A stretch of 22,620 bases of DNA from a virus. Below are positions 8,941 to 15,352 of this stretch, in pieces. The translations under genes were made by a program, and so were the position numbers. The number at the start of each line of letters is the position of its first letter. Position 1 is the stretch's first letter. The stretch spans positions 1 through 22,620 of IMG/VR virus record IMGVR_UViG_3300042539_001655; one strand, 5' to 3'. Under the pieces are notes generated by a model. It made no database searches. It was given only the letters and a program-made list of their open reading frames with translations, and was not told the DNA's origin.

Positions 8941-9000
8941 GCGCAGGCCGATTGCGTTTGAAATTTGCAAAAATTTTTGCGGCTTTGCGATTGTGAAACA

Positions 9001-9027
9001 AAGGGGGCCTTTTGTGGACCCCCCTGG
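9001..9027 (-). terminator. G-rich hairpin followed by T-rich run (possible terminator before terL)
   Basis: On the minus strand a GGGGG-T-CC arm pairs with GG-CCCCC around an ACAAAA loop and is followed by TTTGTTT. It resembles an intrinsic terminator upstream of the large terminase gene. A near-copy lies at about 9089-9116. Confidence 0.4.
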
Positions 9028-9088
9028 TCAAAACTGTTTGGCTGCTCTTTGACAGAGCAAAACCGGGCCGAAGCCAGCGCCAGCCGGG

Positions 9089-9117
9089 CAAGGGGGCGTT
9101 TTGTGGCCCCCCCCCCC
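9089..9117 (-). repeat. second copy of the G-rich hairpin element, with an 11-C run
   Basis: The plus-strand sequence AAGGGGGCNTTTTGTGGNCC at about 9089 repeats the element at 9001, about 90 bases apart. The 3' arm here is extended into a homopolymer of 11 C (9107-9117). It lacks the T run seen in the first copy. Confidence 0.6.
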
Positions 9118-9213
9118 AGTTAGTGCCCACTTACGCGCCAGGCCGCGCGGGCCGTGGCTCGCGGCGCCTGGTCGGCGGCCGGCGCCCAGCGCCCAGCTGC
9201 GCACCTGGTTTGC

Positions 9214-9262
9214 ATCCACATACAAACACCAGGCGCCGTGTTTGTATCCACATACAAACACC
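9214..9262. repeat. two 17-bp direct repeats with a nested 10-bp inverted repeat
   Basis: ATCCACATACAAACACC occurs at 9214-9230 and 9246-9262. ATACAAACAC at 9220-9229 also pairs perfectly with GTGTTTGTAT at 9238-9247 around an 8-base loop, CAGGCGCC. It is an island of AT-richer sequence in very GC-rich DNA and could be a protein-binding site or a structured element. Confidence 0.75.
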
Positions 9263-9317
9263 GGCACCAGCTGGCGCACCAGCTCCACCAGGCCGCCGGC
9301 ACCAGCTGGCGCACCAG
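9261..9317. repeat. 22-bp direct repeat
   Basis: The 22 bases at 9261-9282, which centre on CACCAGCTGGCG, recur exactly at 9296-9317. The repeat contains the palindromes CCAGCTGG and CAGCTG. It belongs to the CCAGG/CAGCTG-rich segment and may be a by-product of that bias or a duplicated binding site. Confidence 0.7.
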
Positions 9318-9363
9318 GCCGGCCAGGGCCGCGCAGCTCCACCAGGTCGCACCTGGTCGCGAT

Positions 9364-9471
9364 TAACTGCACCTGGTCGGCCAGGCCGGCGCGGTAATAA
9401 CTGCACCTGGTCGAATAACTGCAGCTCGAATAACTGCACCAGGTGGAAATAACTGCAGCTGCAATAACTGC
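9364..9471. repeat. iteron-like array: six copies of TAACTGC
   Basis: TAACTGC starts at 9364, 9398, 9416, 9431, 9450 and 9465, all in the same orientation. The last five are preceded by AA, giving AATAACTGC. Spacing is 34, 18, 15, 19 and 15 bases. Most copies are followed by AC or AG and then a CCTGG/CCAGG or CAGCT core. Regularly spaced short direct repeats in a non-coding region resemble initiator-binding iterons. A packaging-recognition or repressor array is also possible. Confidence 0.65.
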
Positions 9472-9725
9472 GCACCAGGCGGCCAGGCACGCGGCCCGCG
9501 CAGCTCCGACCAGGTCGGCCAGGCACCAGCACCAGGCGCGCGCAGCTGATACCTGGCGCAGTGATTAAGGGTTAATCGGCCGCGGCCCGCGGCCTGGCTC
9601 AAACCGACCAGGCCGGTGCTGGGGTTTCCAGCTCCACCAGGCGCGCAACTCCACCAGGCCGGCGGCCATTCGAGAAACCAGGTGCCAGGCGGCCAGGTCG
9701 CGCGAAATTTCCGATACGCAGAAAA

Positions 9726-9752
9726 GAAAAAACCCGGCACCTGGCCGGGTTT
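9726..9752 (-). terminator. intrinsic terminator after the 9865-10775 operon
   Basis: On the minus strand AACCCGGC pairs with GCCGGGTT around a short CAGGT loop and is followed by TTTTCTTTTC. It lies about 110 bases past the stop of the last gene of the unit. The stem matches the terminator at 10868-10888 closely. Confidence 0.85.
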
Positions 9753-9864
9753 GAAGGGTGAAACTATTTCCGGCGCCGGCGCCTGGTAGCGCGCCTGGCG
9801 GCCGGTGCAACAGCTGGCGCACGGGGTTTCCACCAGGCGGCCAGGCGTGCCAGGAAAAACAACA

Positions 9865-10557
9865 TCATGCGGCGGCCTTTCCGATATCGCCCACTACATG
9901 GTGCCGCAGCAGGGAACCAGGCGGGAGCTGGCGCGCGAACTCCACTGCGGCGGCCGCATCATCAGGCCGGCCGGTCGCGCTGGTGCTATTCCACTGCATG
10001 CGCACGGGCCCGCCGGCACCGTAGCATCCACCGGGCTCATCAGCTCCGACCAGGCGGGCGCCGGAACCATGCGCCACAAAAACGATTACGTAGTCGCGGT
10101 CGGCCCTGGCGCACAAAGGCCGACCAGCGCCGCACCTGGCACAGTCGAAATCGTCGGATAGCTGAGCTGGGCACTGCACAAAATCGACCCCTTGCACGCG
10201 GTAAGGCCAAACAGTGCCGGCCGGCGCGGCCACTGTTGCGGGCCGGCCAGCTCGCACGGCCGCCAACGCCTGGTCGATTGAGTCGCAGCTGGCGTTTATC
10301 ACGGTTTCACCCGGCGCCGGTACCGGCAGCAGCTCGGCCGGAAAATGCGAGTACGTCCAGGCCTGGCCATCACGCGGCACTGCCTGGCGCAGTGCGGCCA
10401 GGTAGTCCAGGTCGATCAAGTCGGCCGCATGGTCGCCAGCTGGGTTCAATGCGCAGCTACGCGGGCAGGTGCCGAACGGGCTATGCGCGCCGGCGCGGTA
10501 AGTTACCGCTATCGGGCCGGTTTTGCTGTTGCTGCTGGTGCGAACGGTTTTTAGCAT
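9865..10557 (-). CDS. conserved Cys-rich phage/plasmid protein, function unknown (230 aa)
   Basis: The 230-residue protein starts MLKTVRTSSNSKTGPIAVTY and has CPRSC at 31-35. Near residues 130-165 are a single Cys in VDFVQCP, a CARC pair, GRPLCARADRDY and VIVFVAHG. The Cys pairs suggest a metal-binding site. I recall a family of phage and plasmid proteins with this same layout (possibly the one named DUF7227) but cannot confirm it. No function is known to me. It overlaps the preceding gene by 7 bases (ATGCTAA) and is the last gene of its operon. CCWGG density is high within the coding sequence as well. Confidence 0.8.
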   Translation of the reverse strand: MLKTVRTSSNSKTGPIAVTYRAGAHSPFGTCPRSCALNPAGDHAADLIDLDYLAALRQAVPRDGQAWTYSHFPAELLPVPAPGETVINASCDSIDQALAAVRAGRPATVAAPAGTVWPYRVQGVDFVQCPAQLSDDFDCARCGAGRPLCARADRDYVIVFVAHGSGARLVGADEPGGCYGAGGPVRMQWNSTSATGRPDDAAAAVEFARQLPPGSLLRHHVVGDIGKAAA

Positions 10558-10775
10558 GATGCGCCCCCAGTGGTTTCGGCCAGGCGGGCGTGCAACAGGT
10601 CAGCCAGGCGCACTGCGTTAGCGGCCAGGTGCGCCAGGTCAACGCGGGCAGCTTCCGGGTTCGCGGCCAGGCCGGCCAGGATATGCGTGGCGGCGTACTC
10701 GCGCCGGGTCATGATGCTATACACCGCGTCCGCATCGGTTGGCTCAGCTGGGATAGCTACAGGTTCGATTGTCAT
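10551..10775 (-). CDS. small phage protein, function unknown (74 aa)
   Basis: A 74-residue protein beginning MTIEPVAIPAEPTDADAVYS, then an Ala/Leu-rich helical section (about 25-70) with no membrane character and a short tail ending GGASC. A longer frame to an upstream ATG exists but would run through the promoter and terminator, so the inner ATG just after the AGAAAG leader is chosen. It is the first gene of a two-gene operon. EPVAIP also occurs at the C-terminus of the 12280-12603 product, probably by chance. No function can be assigned. Confidence 0.75.
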   Translation of the reverse strand: MTIEPVAIPAEPTDADAVYSIMTRREYAATHILAGLAANPEAARVDLAHLAANAVRLADLLHARLAETTGGASC

Positions 10776-10782
10776 CTCAGGC

Positions 10783-10852
10783 CTTTCTAACTTTCTGCGC
10801 CGGCACTGCGCCGGCGGGCTCGATTGTGTCCCAGGTGCTGCAATTACTGCAA
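10783..10852 (-). promoter_or_regulatory. promoter, 5' hairpin and purine leader, unit A
   Basis: Minus strand: -35 TTGCAG (10847-10852), 18-base spacer, -10 CACAAT (10823-10828). A perfect 7-bp hairpin CGCCGGC/GCCGGCG with loop GCAGT (10798-10816) begins about 7 bases after the -10. The direct repeat AGAAAGTTAGAAAG follows (10783-10796), 7 bases before the ATG. The -10 and hairpin loop are shared with sister modules. Confidence 0.65.
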
Positions 10853-10867
10853 GCCCTTCGCGCATGA

Positions 10868-10888
10868 AAAAACCCGGCACGCGGCCGG
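10868..10888 (-). terminator. intrinsic terminator after the 10918-12209 operon
   Basis: Minus strand CCCGGC-CGCGT-GCCGGG followed by TTTTTT. It lies 30 bases past the stop of the last gene and just before the -35 box of unit A, so it separates two transcription units. Confidence 0.85.
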
Positions 10889-10917
10889 GCTGGTGAGCTG
10901 GCGCAGCTGGCGCCGGG

Positions 10918-11127
10918 TTAGCGCATGGCGACCAGGCCAGGCACTGGCGCGCGCCTGAGTCGCTGCGTCAGCTGGCGCCGGTGCAGCTCAGTGGCCGCGT
11001 CGTTTACCTGGTCTAGATATTTGCACTCGGCCGCGTGGTCAACCTGGCGCATGGCACGGGCCGCCTCTGCAGCGTCCCGCATGATATAGCGCAGCTCCGC
11101 ATCTGTTTTATGTTTGTAGTTGTTCAT
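10918..11127 (-). CDS. small basic protein, function unknown (69 aa)
   Basis: A 69-residue protein starting MNNYKHKTDAELRYIMRDAA. It is helical, rich in Arg and Ala, and has a basic C-terminal half with RRQLTQRLRRAPVPG. Its ATG overlaps the DUF932 gene stop as ATGA (11124-11127), so translation is probably coupled. An upstream extension in the same frame has no ribosome binding site and no protein-like composition, so it is rejected. The gene ends 30 bases before an intrinsic terminator. No domain recognised; nucleic-acid binding is possible from charge alone. Confidence 0.75.
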   Translation of the reverse strand: MNNYKHKTDAELRYIMRDAAEAARAMRQVDHAAECKYLDQVNDAATELHRRQLTQRLRRAPVPGLVAMR

Positions 11128-12209
11128 TCGGCCAGCTCCAGGATATCGCCAGCGGTGGTTTCCAGCTCCACCCGTTCGGCCGTCCAGGGAATCGACCGGG
11201 CATATGCGGTCGCGCCGGTTACCGCGTCCCAAAGGGTTTCGATAGGCCGGCCTTCATCCATAACATGGGCGTGTTCGATGCGCTGCGCAACACGCGGCCC
11301 AAACCGTTTGGACAGGAATTCTCCGACCTTGTCGATTTTCGATCGCTGCGCAGTGGCCAGCACCTGGCCAACATTCCCGGCCGAGCTGTTAGCGTAGGCC
11401 AGCAGGGCCGGCGCGGCTTCCTCTAGGAATCGATCCGGCGCGCTGGCAGTGTGACGGATGCGGATTTCCTCCAGCTCATGCGCACCCCATACGATCCGGT
11501 TCGCGCACACAAAGTCAAACAGGAAAGTTTTCACGTACAGGGTGCCGCCGCCGGTTTCACTGTTGGATACAAAGAACCCGCGCGCCAGGGTGCCGGCCTG
11601 GCCATTGCGCCTGTTCGGCAGTTCGATCCGGTTCTGTTCGTCGGCCAGGAAAATGAACATGTCCCGGTCGCCCGCATACAGTGTGGTGTTCTGTTTGTCC
11701 ACCTCGACCTGGCGGCCAAACACGCCAGGCACGCGGAAGTCACCAGTGCGGCCGTCCCCAAATCGATCCATCAGGGCATGCACGACATCGATGTTCCAAA
11801 TGCGGCCATAGCGCGGGCCGGTCATAGCGCGCATGGTCGATTCCCCATTACGGGTCAGCAGCACGCCTACATCCTGCGCGTCCCGCTCGACCTGGAACCC
11901 ATAGTTGAGGCAGTCGGCCGCCAGCGGCGCCGGAAGGTCGCGAAGGTAGCCGGCCGGTGCGCCGACCAGGTTGGCAGCCTGGCCAAAGGCCCAGTGGCTG
12001 GGCGCATATCCGTTTCCGTTCGGGCCTTCGATCAAGATGCCCTGGTTATCGTCGGTCGGCACCGCGCGCAGCTGACGCGAGCTGACAACGGCCGCGCGAC
12101 TGATGGCGCGCTGGGCCTGCAGCATGGCGGCCATCTCCGGCAGTGAAGTGAAGCGCTCTTCTTCGGGACGGGTTGCCCACTGGCGACTGGCTTGCATGAG
12201 GGTTGACAT
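11124..12209 (-). CDS. DUF932 phage/plasmid-like protein (361 aa)
   Basis: A 361-residue protein that reads as a DUF932 (phage/plasmid-like TIGR03299) member. Supporting stretches are YAPSHWAFGQAANLVGAPAGYL near residue 70-90, TGPRYGRIWN near 130, and TLYVKTFLFDFVCANRIVWG near 220-245. The C-terminal helical part includes AAPALLAYANSS. DUF932 proteins are frequent on phages and conjugative plasmids; their function is not settled, and roles in DNA metabolism or recombination have been proposed. It is the first gene of unit B, starting two bases after the AGAAAG leader, and is followed by the coupled 69-residue gene. Confidence 0.88.
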   Translation of the reverse strand: MSTLMQASRQWATRPEEERFTSLPEMAAMLQAQRAISRAAVVSSRQLRAVPTDDNQGILIEGPNGNGYAPSHWAFGQAANLVGAPAGYLRDLPAPLAADCLNYGFQVERDAQDVGVLLTRNGESTMRAMTGPRYGRIWNIDVVHALMDRFGDGRTGDFRVPGVFGRQVEVDKQNTTLYAGDRDMFIFLADEQNRIELPNRRNGQAGTLARGFFVSNSETGGGTLYVKTFLFDFVCANRIVWGAHELEEIRIRHTASAPDRFLEEAAPALLAYANSSAGNVGQVLATAQRSKIDKVGEFLSKRFGPRVAQRIEHAHVMDEGRPIETLWDAVTGATAYARSIPWTAERVELETTAGDILELAE

Positions 12210-12211
12210 AG

Positions 12212-12296
12212 CTTTCTACCTTTCTGAAGTTGAAGTGCCCGGCAGCCCTCCGGCCGCCGGTGCAGCGATTGTGTCTGACTTACTTTGGAATTGCAA
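12212..12296 (-). promoter_or_regulatory. promoter, 5' hairpin and purine leader, unit B
   Basis: Minus strand: -35 TTGCAA (12291-12296), 17-base spacer, -10 CACAAT (12268-12273). A 9-bp hairpin with one G-T pair, CCGGCGGCC-GGAG-GGCTGCCGG (12239-12260 on the plus strand), starts about 8 bases after the -10, close to the predicted transcript start. The leader repeat AGAAAGGTAGAAAG is at 12212-12225, two bases before the ATG. The -35 lies within the last codons of the 12280-12603 gene. Confidence 0.65.
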
Positions 12297-12603
12297 CAGG
12301 TTCCGCAGCTGACGCCTGATGCGGAACAAACACGCGCAGCCCATCGATGGCCAGGCCCGCGAACGCACCCGCCCGGTCGGCCACTGGCACCATGCCCCCG
12401 TAGCTTTCCGGGTACATCAGCTCGAACGCGGCCGAGTGCGCACTGTCGTAGTCCGGGAACACCAGGCCGCCAGCGTCTCGCGCTTTCTGCAGTTGCTTTG
12501 GGTTATCCACCCAGCGCAGCTCCAGGCCGCCGATAAATTGTGGGTTGTTTGCATACCCCCAGCCCGAGTGTTGCACCAGGACATATTGACCGAGTTTGCT
12601 CAT
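12280..12603 (-). CDS. phage protein, function unknown (107 aa)
   Basis: A 107-residue protein starting MSKLGQYVLVQHSGWGYANN. It contains several aromatic residues, KQLQKARDAGGLVFPDYDSAH, and an Ala/Gly-rich end. It is small, soluble and without a recognised motif. The ATG overlaps the stop of the 140-residue gene as ATGA (12600-12603). It is the last of five coupled genes in unit C. Its final codons carry the -35 box of the next unit. Confidence 0.8.
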   Translation of the reverse strand: MSKLGQYVLVQHSGWGYANNPQFIGGLELRWVDNPKQLQKARDAGGLVFPDYDSAHSAAFELMYPESYGGMVPVADRAGAFAGLAIDGLRVFVPHQASAAEPVAIPK

Positions 12604-13022
12604 GCCTTTACCTCCACCTGGTGCGCAGCTTCCTCCGCATACCCCCGGAACAGGCCTTCAAAGGCCCGCAGCAGTTTCATGCGGTTGCCCGCATCAGCTG
12701 CGAAGAACGCCCGGGCCAGCGCGGAGGCAAACCCTCCACCGATTTGGTTCATTAGGTGTACCCCCTGCACGGTGTAGCTGCTGTTGATGATGCCGGAGCT
12801 GGCCAGCGCATCCTCGCGCACCCAGGCCGCGTCCAGCACGCTGGGAAAGTACTCCGACCCCTGCACATAAATGCGGCCGGTGCTGCTGGGTTTATGCGGC
12901 GGCCGACCGCCGGTTACCTGGTGCTGTTCGTTGCGGCTAGTGCGACGCGTATCGCCCAACTGCACCGGCCAGCCAGTGGCCTGGTCGATCAGGATCCACC
13001 CATCTTCTTTGATTCCGTTCAT
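12600..13022 (-). CDS. phage protein, function unknown (140 aa)
   Basis: A 140-residue protein starting MNGIKEDGWILIDQATGWPV. The first 70 residues are Trp-, Gly- and Arg-rich, with GDTRRTSRNEQHQVTGGRPP. The second half is helical and Ala-rich with FASALARAFFAADAGNRM. An in-frame upstream extension to 13130 overlaps the coupled 57-residue gene and reads as noise, so the inner ATG is chosen. It overlaps both neighbours by ATGA. No domain recognised. The two halves differ in character, so it may be a two-domain protein. Confidence 0.8.
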   Translation of the reverse strand: MNGIKEDGWILIDQATGWPVQLGDTRRTSRNEQHQVTGGRPPHKPSSTGRIYVQGSEYFPSVLDAAWVREDALASSGIINSSYTVQGVHLMNQIGGGFASALARAFFAADAGNRMKLLRAFEGLFRGYAEEAAHQVEVKA

Positions 13023-13192
13023 TCGTCGCCCTCCCCATCCTGCAGTGCATCGATAACGTCCCAGCCCAGCTCTACCGACCGATCTTCCACCCGGCGCGCA
13101 GATGCGGTGCCTAGTTCGTCCGGTGTCCACACAATAACGGCATACCCTTCCTGCCGCAGCTGAGCGATAGCGTTCATAAATTCAGGTTTCAT
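13019..13192 (-). CDS. small acidic phage protein, function unknown (57 aa)
   Basis: A 57-residue protein starting MKPEFMNAIAQLRQEGYAV, with IVWTPDELG and an acidic tail ending DGEGDE. The layout, a helix of about 14 residues, a strand with IVW, then a helix after TPDELG, suggests a small alpha/beta fold. ATGA overlaps at both ends (13019-13022 and 13189-13192) and the purine-rich GGGGGCGAC before the ATG make it a well-supported gene despite its size. The function is unknown. Confidence 0.8.
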   Translation of the reverse strand: MKPEFMNAIAQLRQEGYAVIVWTPDELGTASARRVEDRSVELGWDVIDALQDGEGDE

Positions 13193-13404
13193 GTCGCCCC
13201 CAAGTTGAAGTAAATGATGCCGTCAAATGCTTGAGGAACCACCCAAGTATCCTTCCCGGCCTGGAGCGCAGCTTCCCCTGCCGCCTCCGCCTCTGCAAGG
13301 GAATCGTGGGTGGTGATTTGGTCGATTGCCTGAAAGGTGATAAAGCCTGTGCCCCCTTCCTCCCAGGTTGCAGCGTCTCCCACGATCAAGGTGTAGCGTC
13401 TCAT
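13189..13404 (-). CDS. small phage protein, function unknown (71 aa)
   Basis: A 71-residue protein starting MRRYTLIVGDAATWEEGG. It alternates strand-like (YTLIVGD, FITFQAID, GIIYFNL) and helix-like (SLAEAEAAGEAALQAG) segments, consistent with a compact alpha/beta fold. The ATG follows GAGGGGGCAGC, a purine-rich start element used repeatedly in this genome. It begins 9 bases after the 193-residue gene and overlaps the next gene by ATGA. No function assigned. Confidence 0.82.
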   Translation of the reverse strand: MRRYTLIVGDAATWEEGGTGFITFQAIDQITTHDSLAEAEAAGEAALQAGKDTWVVPQAFDGIIYFNLGAT

Positions 13405-13413
13405 GCTGCCCCC

Positions 13414-13995
13414 TCAATCAAAGCGAAGGCTAACGCTGGCGTTGTTCAGCAGCCGGCGCATCCGTTCTTCCAGGTAGCCGGAGTTCTTAAGCTCTTCGGC
13501 CAGCTCTTCAGTGTCGAGTTCTTCCGTGACCTTTTCCACAATGTTATCGACGTCGAGTTCGTCCAGCACCTTATCGGCCAGGTCGGAGATGTCCAGCTCG
13601 CCGGCCACTGCCTCGGCCAGGCTGGAGGTATCCAGCTGCTCGGCCACTGCCTCCGCATCGACCTTGCTGGCCAGCTTTTCATAGTCCAGCTGCTCGGCCA
13701 CTGCGTCCGTATCGACCAGCACGGCCATCTTGCGTGCGAACTCGTCAGACATCACGATATCCTGCACGGCAATGTGAATGCGGTCGGCCATCTGCGTGTC
13801 GCGCAGCAGTGCGTCCAGGTTGGGAGTCTGCTGGTCGGCCAGCTGCTGCACCAATGCAAAGTCCTGCACCTGGCCCGCTGCCAAGCTCTCAACGCGCAAG
13901 GCCAGCTCATTGATGCGTTGCTGCAGTGGGCGCACCACTGTCTCTTCTACTGCGTCGGCCAAGGCCTTCGCAACAACTGCGCTCATGTCGATCAT
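13414..13995 (-). CDS. acidic repeat protein, function unknown (193 aa)
   Basis: A 193-residue acidic protein. Residues 1-90 are helical. Residues about 92-180 are a chain of repeats: units such as VDTDAVAEQ, LDYEKLASK and VDAEAVAEQ (9 residues), then longer LDISDLADKVLDE-type units (13 residues). Each has Leu/Val-Asp at the start and a short hydrophobic helix. The DNA also repeats, with 13632-13663 and 13686-13717 almost identical at a period of 54 bases. Such repeats could form a solenoid or an oligomerising surface. The inner ATG just after the AGAAAG leader is chosen; the longer frame runs back through the promoter. First gene of unit C. Confidence 0.82.
   Translation of the reverse strand: MIDMSAVVAKALADAVEETVVRPLQQRINELALRVESLAAGQVQDFALVQQLADQQTPNLDALLRDTQMADRIHIAVQDIVMSDEFARKMAVLVDTDAVAEQLDYEKLASKVDAEAVAEQLDTSSLAEAVAGELDISDLADKVLDELDVDNIVEKVTEELDTEELAEELKNSGYLEERMRRLLNNASVSLRFD
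13632..13717. repeat. 54-bp-period direct repeat within the acidic repeat gene
   Basis: The 32 bases at 13632-13663 recur at 13686-13717 with two differences. The period of 54 bases equals 18 codons, two 9-residue units, so the repeat stays in frame and allows gain or loss of units by slippage. Confidence 0.8.
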
Positions 13996-13998
13996 TTG

Positions 13999-14079
13999 CT
14001 TTCTCACTTTCTGTGTTGGGCGCCTAGACCATCCGGGCGCCTGGTTGCGATTGTGGCCTGGCTGGCCAGGCAGTGTCAA
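13999..14079 (-). promoter_or_regulatory. promoter, 5' hairpin and purine leader, unit C
   Basis: Minus strand: a consensus -35 TTGACA (14074-14079), 18-base spacer, -10 CACAAT (14050-14055). GGCGCC at 14036-14041 can pair with GGCGCC at 14019-14024, close to the predicted start of transcription. The leader repeat AGAAAGTGAGAAAG is at 13999-14012, three bases before the ATG. The -35 overlaps the stop of the upstream 71-residue gene. Confidence 0.72.
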
Positions 14080-14291
14080 CAGCTCTCGGCCGGCAGCTCC
14101 GACTCCACAAACATCACTCGCTCGTTAGTGCAGTAAGCCTCACCGGCATACCACTCCGGGCCCCAGGGATACGCATCCGGTGCAACCTCCACCAGGTGCT
14201 GTGCGTGCCCAGGACTGTCGGCCAGCACGATAGCTTCTTTGTAGCCGGTCTTTGTCAGCTCGAACTGAATGGTGACGCGATATCTGTTCAT
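14076..14291 (-). CDS. small phage protein, function unknown (71 aa)
   Basis: A 71-residue protein starting MNRYRVTIQFELTKTGYKEA. It opens with a beta strand (YRVTIQFEL), continues with EAIVLADSPGHAQHLVEVAP, and has Trp/Tyr residues near PWGPEWYAGEAY. ATGA overlap with the 204-residue gene (14288-14291) follows a CAAGGGGGCAGC purine element. Last gene of unit D. The strand-helix-strand look resembles other small phage accessory proteins, without a named family. Confidence 0.8.
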   Translation of the reverse strand: MNRYRVTIQFELTKTGYKEAIVLADSPGHAQHLVEVAPDAYPWGPEWYAGEAYCTNERVMFVESELPAESC

Positions 14292-14902
14292 GCTGCCCCC
14301 TTGTCCCAGCTTTGAATTTCCCAGTCACCAATTCGCAGCGAACCCGTCTCCAGGTCGCGGGCGAAATTCTCGAAAGCTTCGGCCGTGCTGGCCGGGATGC
14401 CCGGGTATGTGCAGTTGGCGCCTTCGCCTTCCTCATCATGCTGCCAGCCCCACCACTGGTAATGGTCGCCTCCCGGTGGGACGCTGTCCCCCCATGTGCT
14501 GACGCAGCCCAGGAAAGTCTCCACCCAGCTCGACCGGCCATCCGCGTGATGCAGGATGGAATAACCGACATAGTCCTGGTTATCCTTGCGGTTTTCCTCT
14601 GCCCCTGACCAGGCAACCGAAAGCGCTTCGGCAACTGCCTCCAGCGTCCAGCTGGTGATGTCTTCCTCATGCTGGCCCGGAGTGTCGAAGTCGTCTGAGA
14701 CGCTGGCCTCTACCCGGATCGTCTTGCCATCAGGCGAGGAAATGCGAGCCGACGCGATTTCCTTCTTACTGCTGTACCAGCCCGTGTCAAAAGGCTGCCG
14801 CGCCTCAAGCGCTTGCTTGAGTGCTGCCTCTTGCTCCGGGTACCAATCGCTGAGTCCCCAATGGGCGCCGTCGCCGCTGCCGAATGCTTCCAAGGTATTC
14901 AT
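14288..14902 (-). CDS. phage protein, function unknown (204 aa)
   Basis: A 204-residue acidic, Trp-rich protein starting MNTLEAFGSGDGAHWGLSDW. Internal features are SARISSPDGKTIRVEASVSDD (about 50-70), WTLEAVAEALSVAW (about 84-97), and an aromatic, Gly-rich stretch with HYQWWGWQHDEEGEG (about 145-160). It has no signal peptide or membrane segment. It overlaps the NinX-like gene by ATGA (14899-14902) after a GGAGGCAGC ribosome binding site, and is coupled to the downstream gene in the same way. I do not recognise a family. Confidence 0.8.
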   Translation of the reverse strand: MNTLEAFGSGDGAHWGLSDWYPEQEAALKQALEARQPFDTGWYSSKKEIASARISSPDGKTIRVEASVSDDFDTPGQHEEDITSWTLEAVAEALSVAWSGAEENRKDNQDYVGYSILHHADGRSSWVETFLGCVSTWGDSVPPGGDHYQWWGWQHDEEGEGANCTYPGIPASTAEAFENFARDLETGSLRIGDWEIQSWDKGAA

Positions 14903-15351
14903 GCTGCCTCCAAATCGTCGTTGCTAACAAACACCCAGGCCTGAACCCAGGTACCAGTGGCGCCTTCGGACACTTGCGGCTCGGCATCGAATTCGATCGT
15001 GCTCGACCCATACAAACCGCGTGCGGCCTGGACGGCCGGGTGCGCAGTGGCGCCGACCTCTTTAGGCACTTCGACTTCGTCGCCCAGTTTTGAAGCCACA
15101 TAGCAGCGCATGGCTGCTATGAGTGGGGTGGGGCCGGTCTGGAGGTATGAGCGACCAATGTGATACGCTGCCTGCCAATCTGCGGTTGGTTGGCAATAGG
15201 TTGGGCTGATGCGCTCACGCTCAATGATCGGGCCACCCCAGGCCCAATCTGCTGAGTACGCATACGGTGTTGAGTCCAACAGTGTGTCCTCACAATACCC
15301 GACCGCCCAGTCCAGGGCGGCCTCATTCAGAGCACTTGTCTTGATCTTCAT
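14899..15351 (-). CDS. NinX-like protein (DUF2591)
   Basis: A 150-residue protein that reads as DUF2591, the family of lambdoid NinX. Supporting segments are MKIKTSALNEAALDWAVGYC, YSADWAWGGPIIERERI near 32-48, and GPTPLIAAMRCYVASKLGDE near 77-96. The family is found in the nin region of lambdoid phages and in many proteobacterial phages; its function is unknown. The ATG is the first after the AGAAAG leader and begins unit D, followed by two genes joined by ATGA overlaps. The C-terminus ends in SNDDLEAA. Confidence 0.88.
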   Translation of the reverse strand: MKIKTSALNEAALDWAVGYCEDTLLDSTPYAYSADWAWGGPIIERERISPTYCQPTADWQAAYHIGRSYLQTGPTPLIAAMRCYVASKLGDEVEVPKEVGATAHPAVQAARGLYGSSTIEFDAEPQVSEGATGTWVQAWVFVSNDDLEAA

Positions 15352-15352
15352 A

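Larger units (their letters stand above)
8941..9864. other. long GC-rich non-coding segment, CCWGG-saturated
   Basis: No convincing gene is present. Open frames on both strands are repetitive Arg/Pro/Ala/Gly translations typical of biased GC-rich DNA. The segment holds two copies of a G-rich hairpin, an inverted/direct repeat around ATACAAACAC, a 22-bp direct repeat, six TAACTGC repeats, and an intrinsic terminator at 9726-9752. CCAGG or CCTGG occurs about 33 times between 9001 and 9900 by my count. Likely a control, replication or packaging region between the accessory and late modules. Confidence 0.7.

Noticed and set aside
8941-8970. TTG start for the terminase large subunit, ten codons upstream
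   Set aside because: No ribosome binding site and the added residues do not look like a conserved N-terminus.
8990-9018. Promoter for terL using CACAAT at 8990-8995 with a -35 at 9013-9018
   Set aside because: The -10 matches units A to C, but the only -35 at correct spacing is weak (TCCACA) and lies inside the terminator-like hairpin, and no AGAAAG leader follows.
9364-9471. CRISPR-like array in the TAACTGC repeats
   Set aside because: Repeats are only 7 to 10 bases with 5 to 12 bases between them, far below CRISPR repeat and spacer sizes, and no cas genes are present.
9012-9863. Long open frames on both strands in the GC-rich island
   Set aside because: The translations are repetitive Arg/Pro/Ala/Trp strings produced by the CCAGG/CAGCTG words, without ribosome binding sites or protein-like composition.
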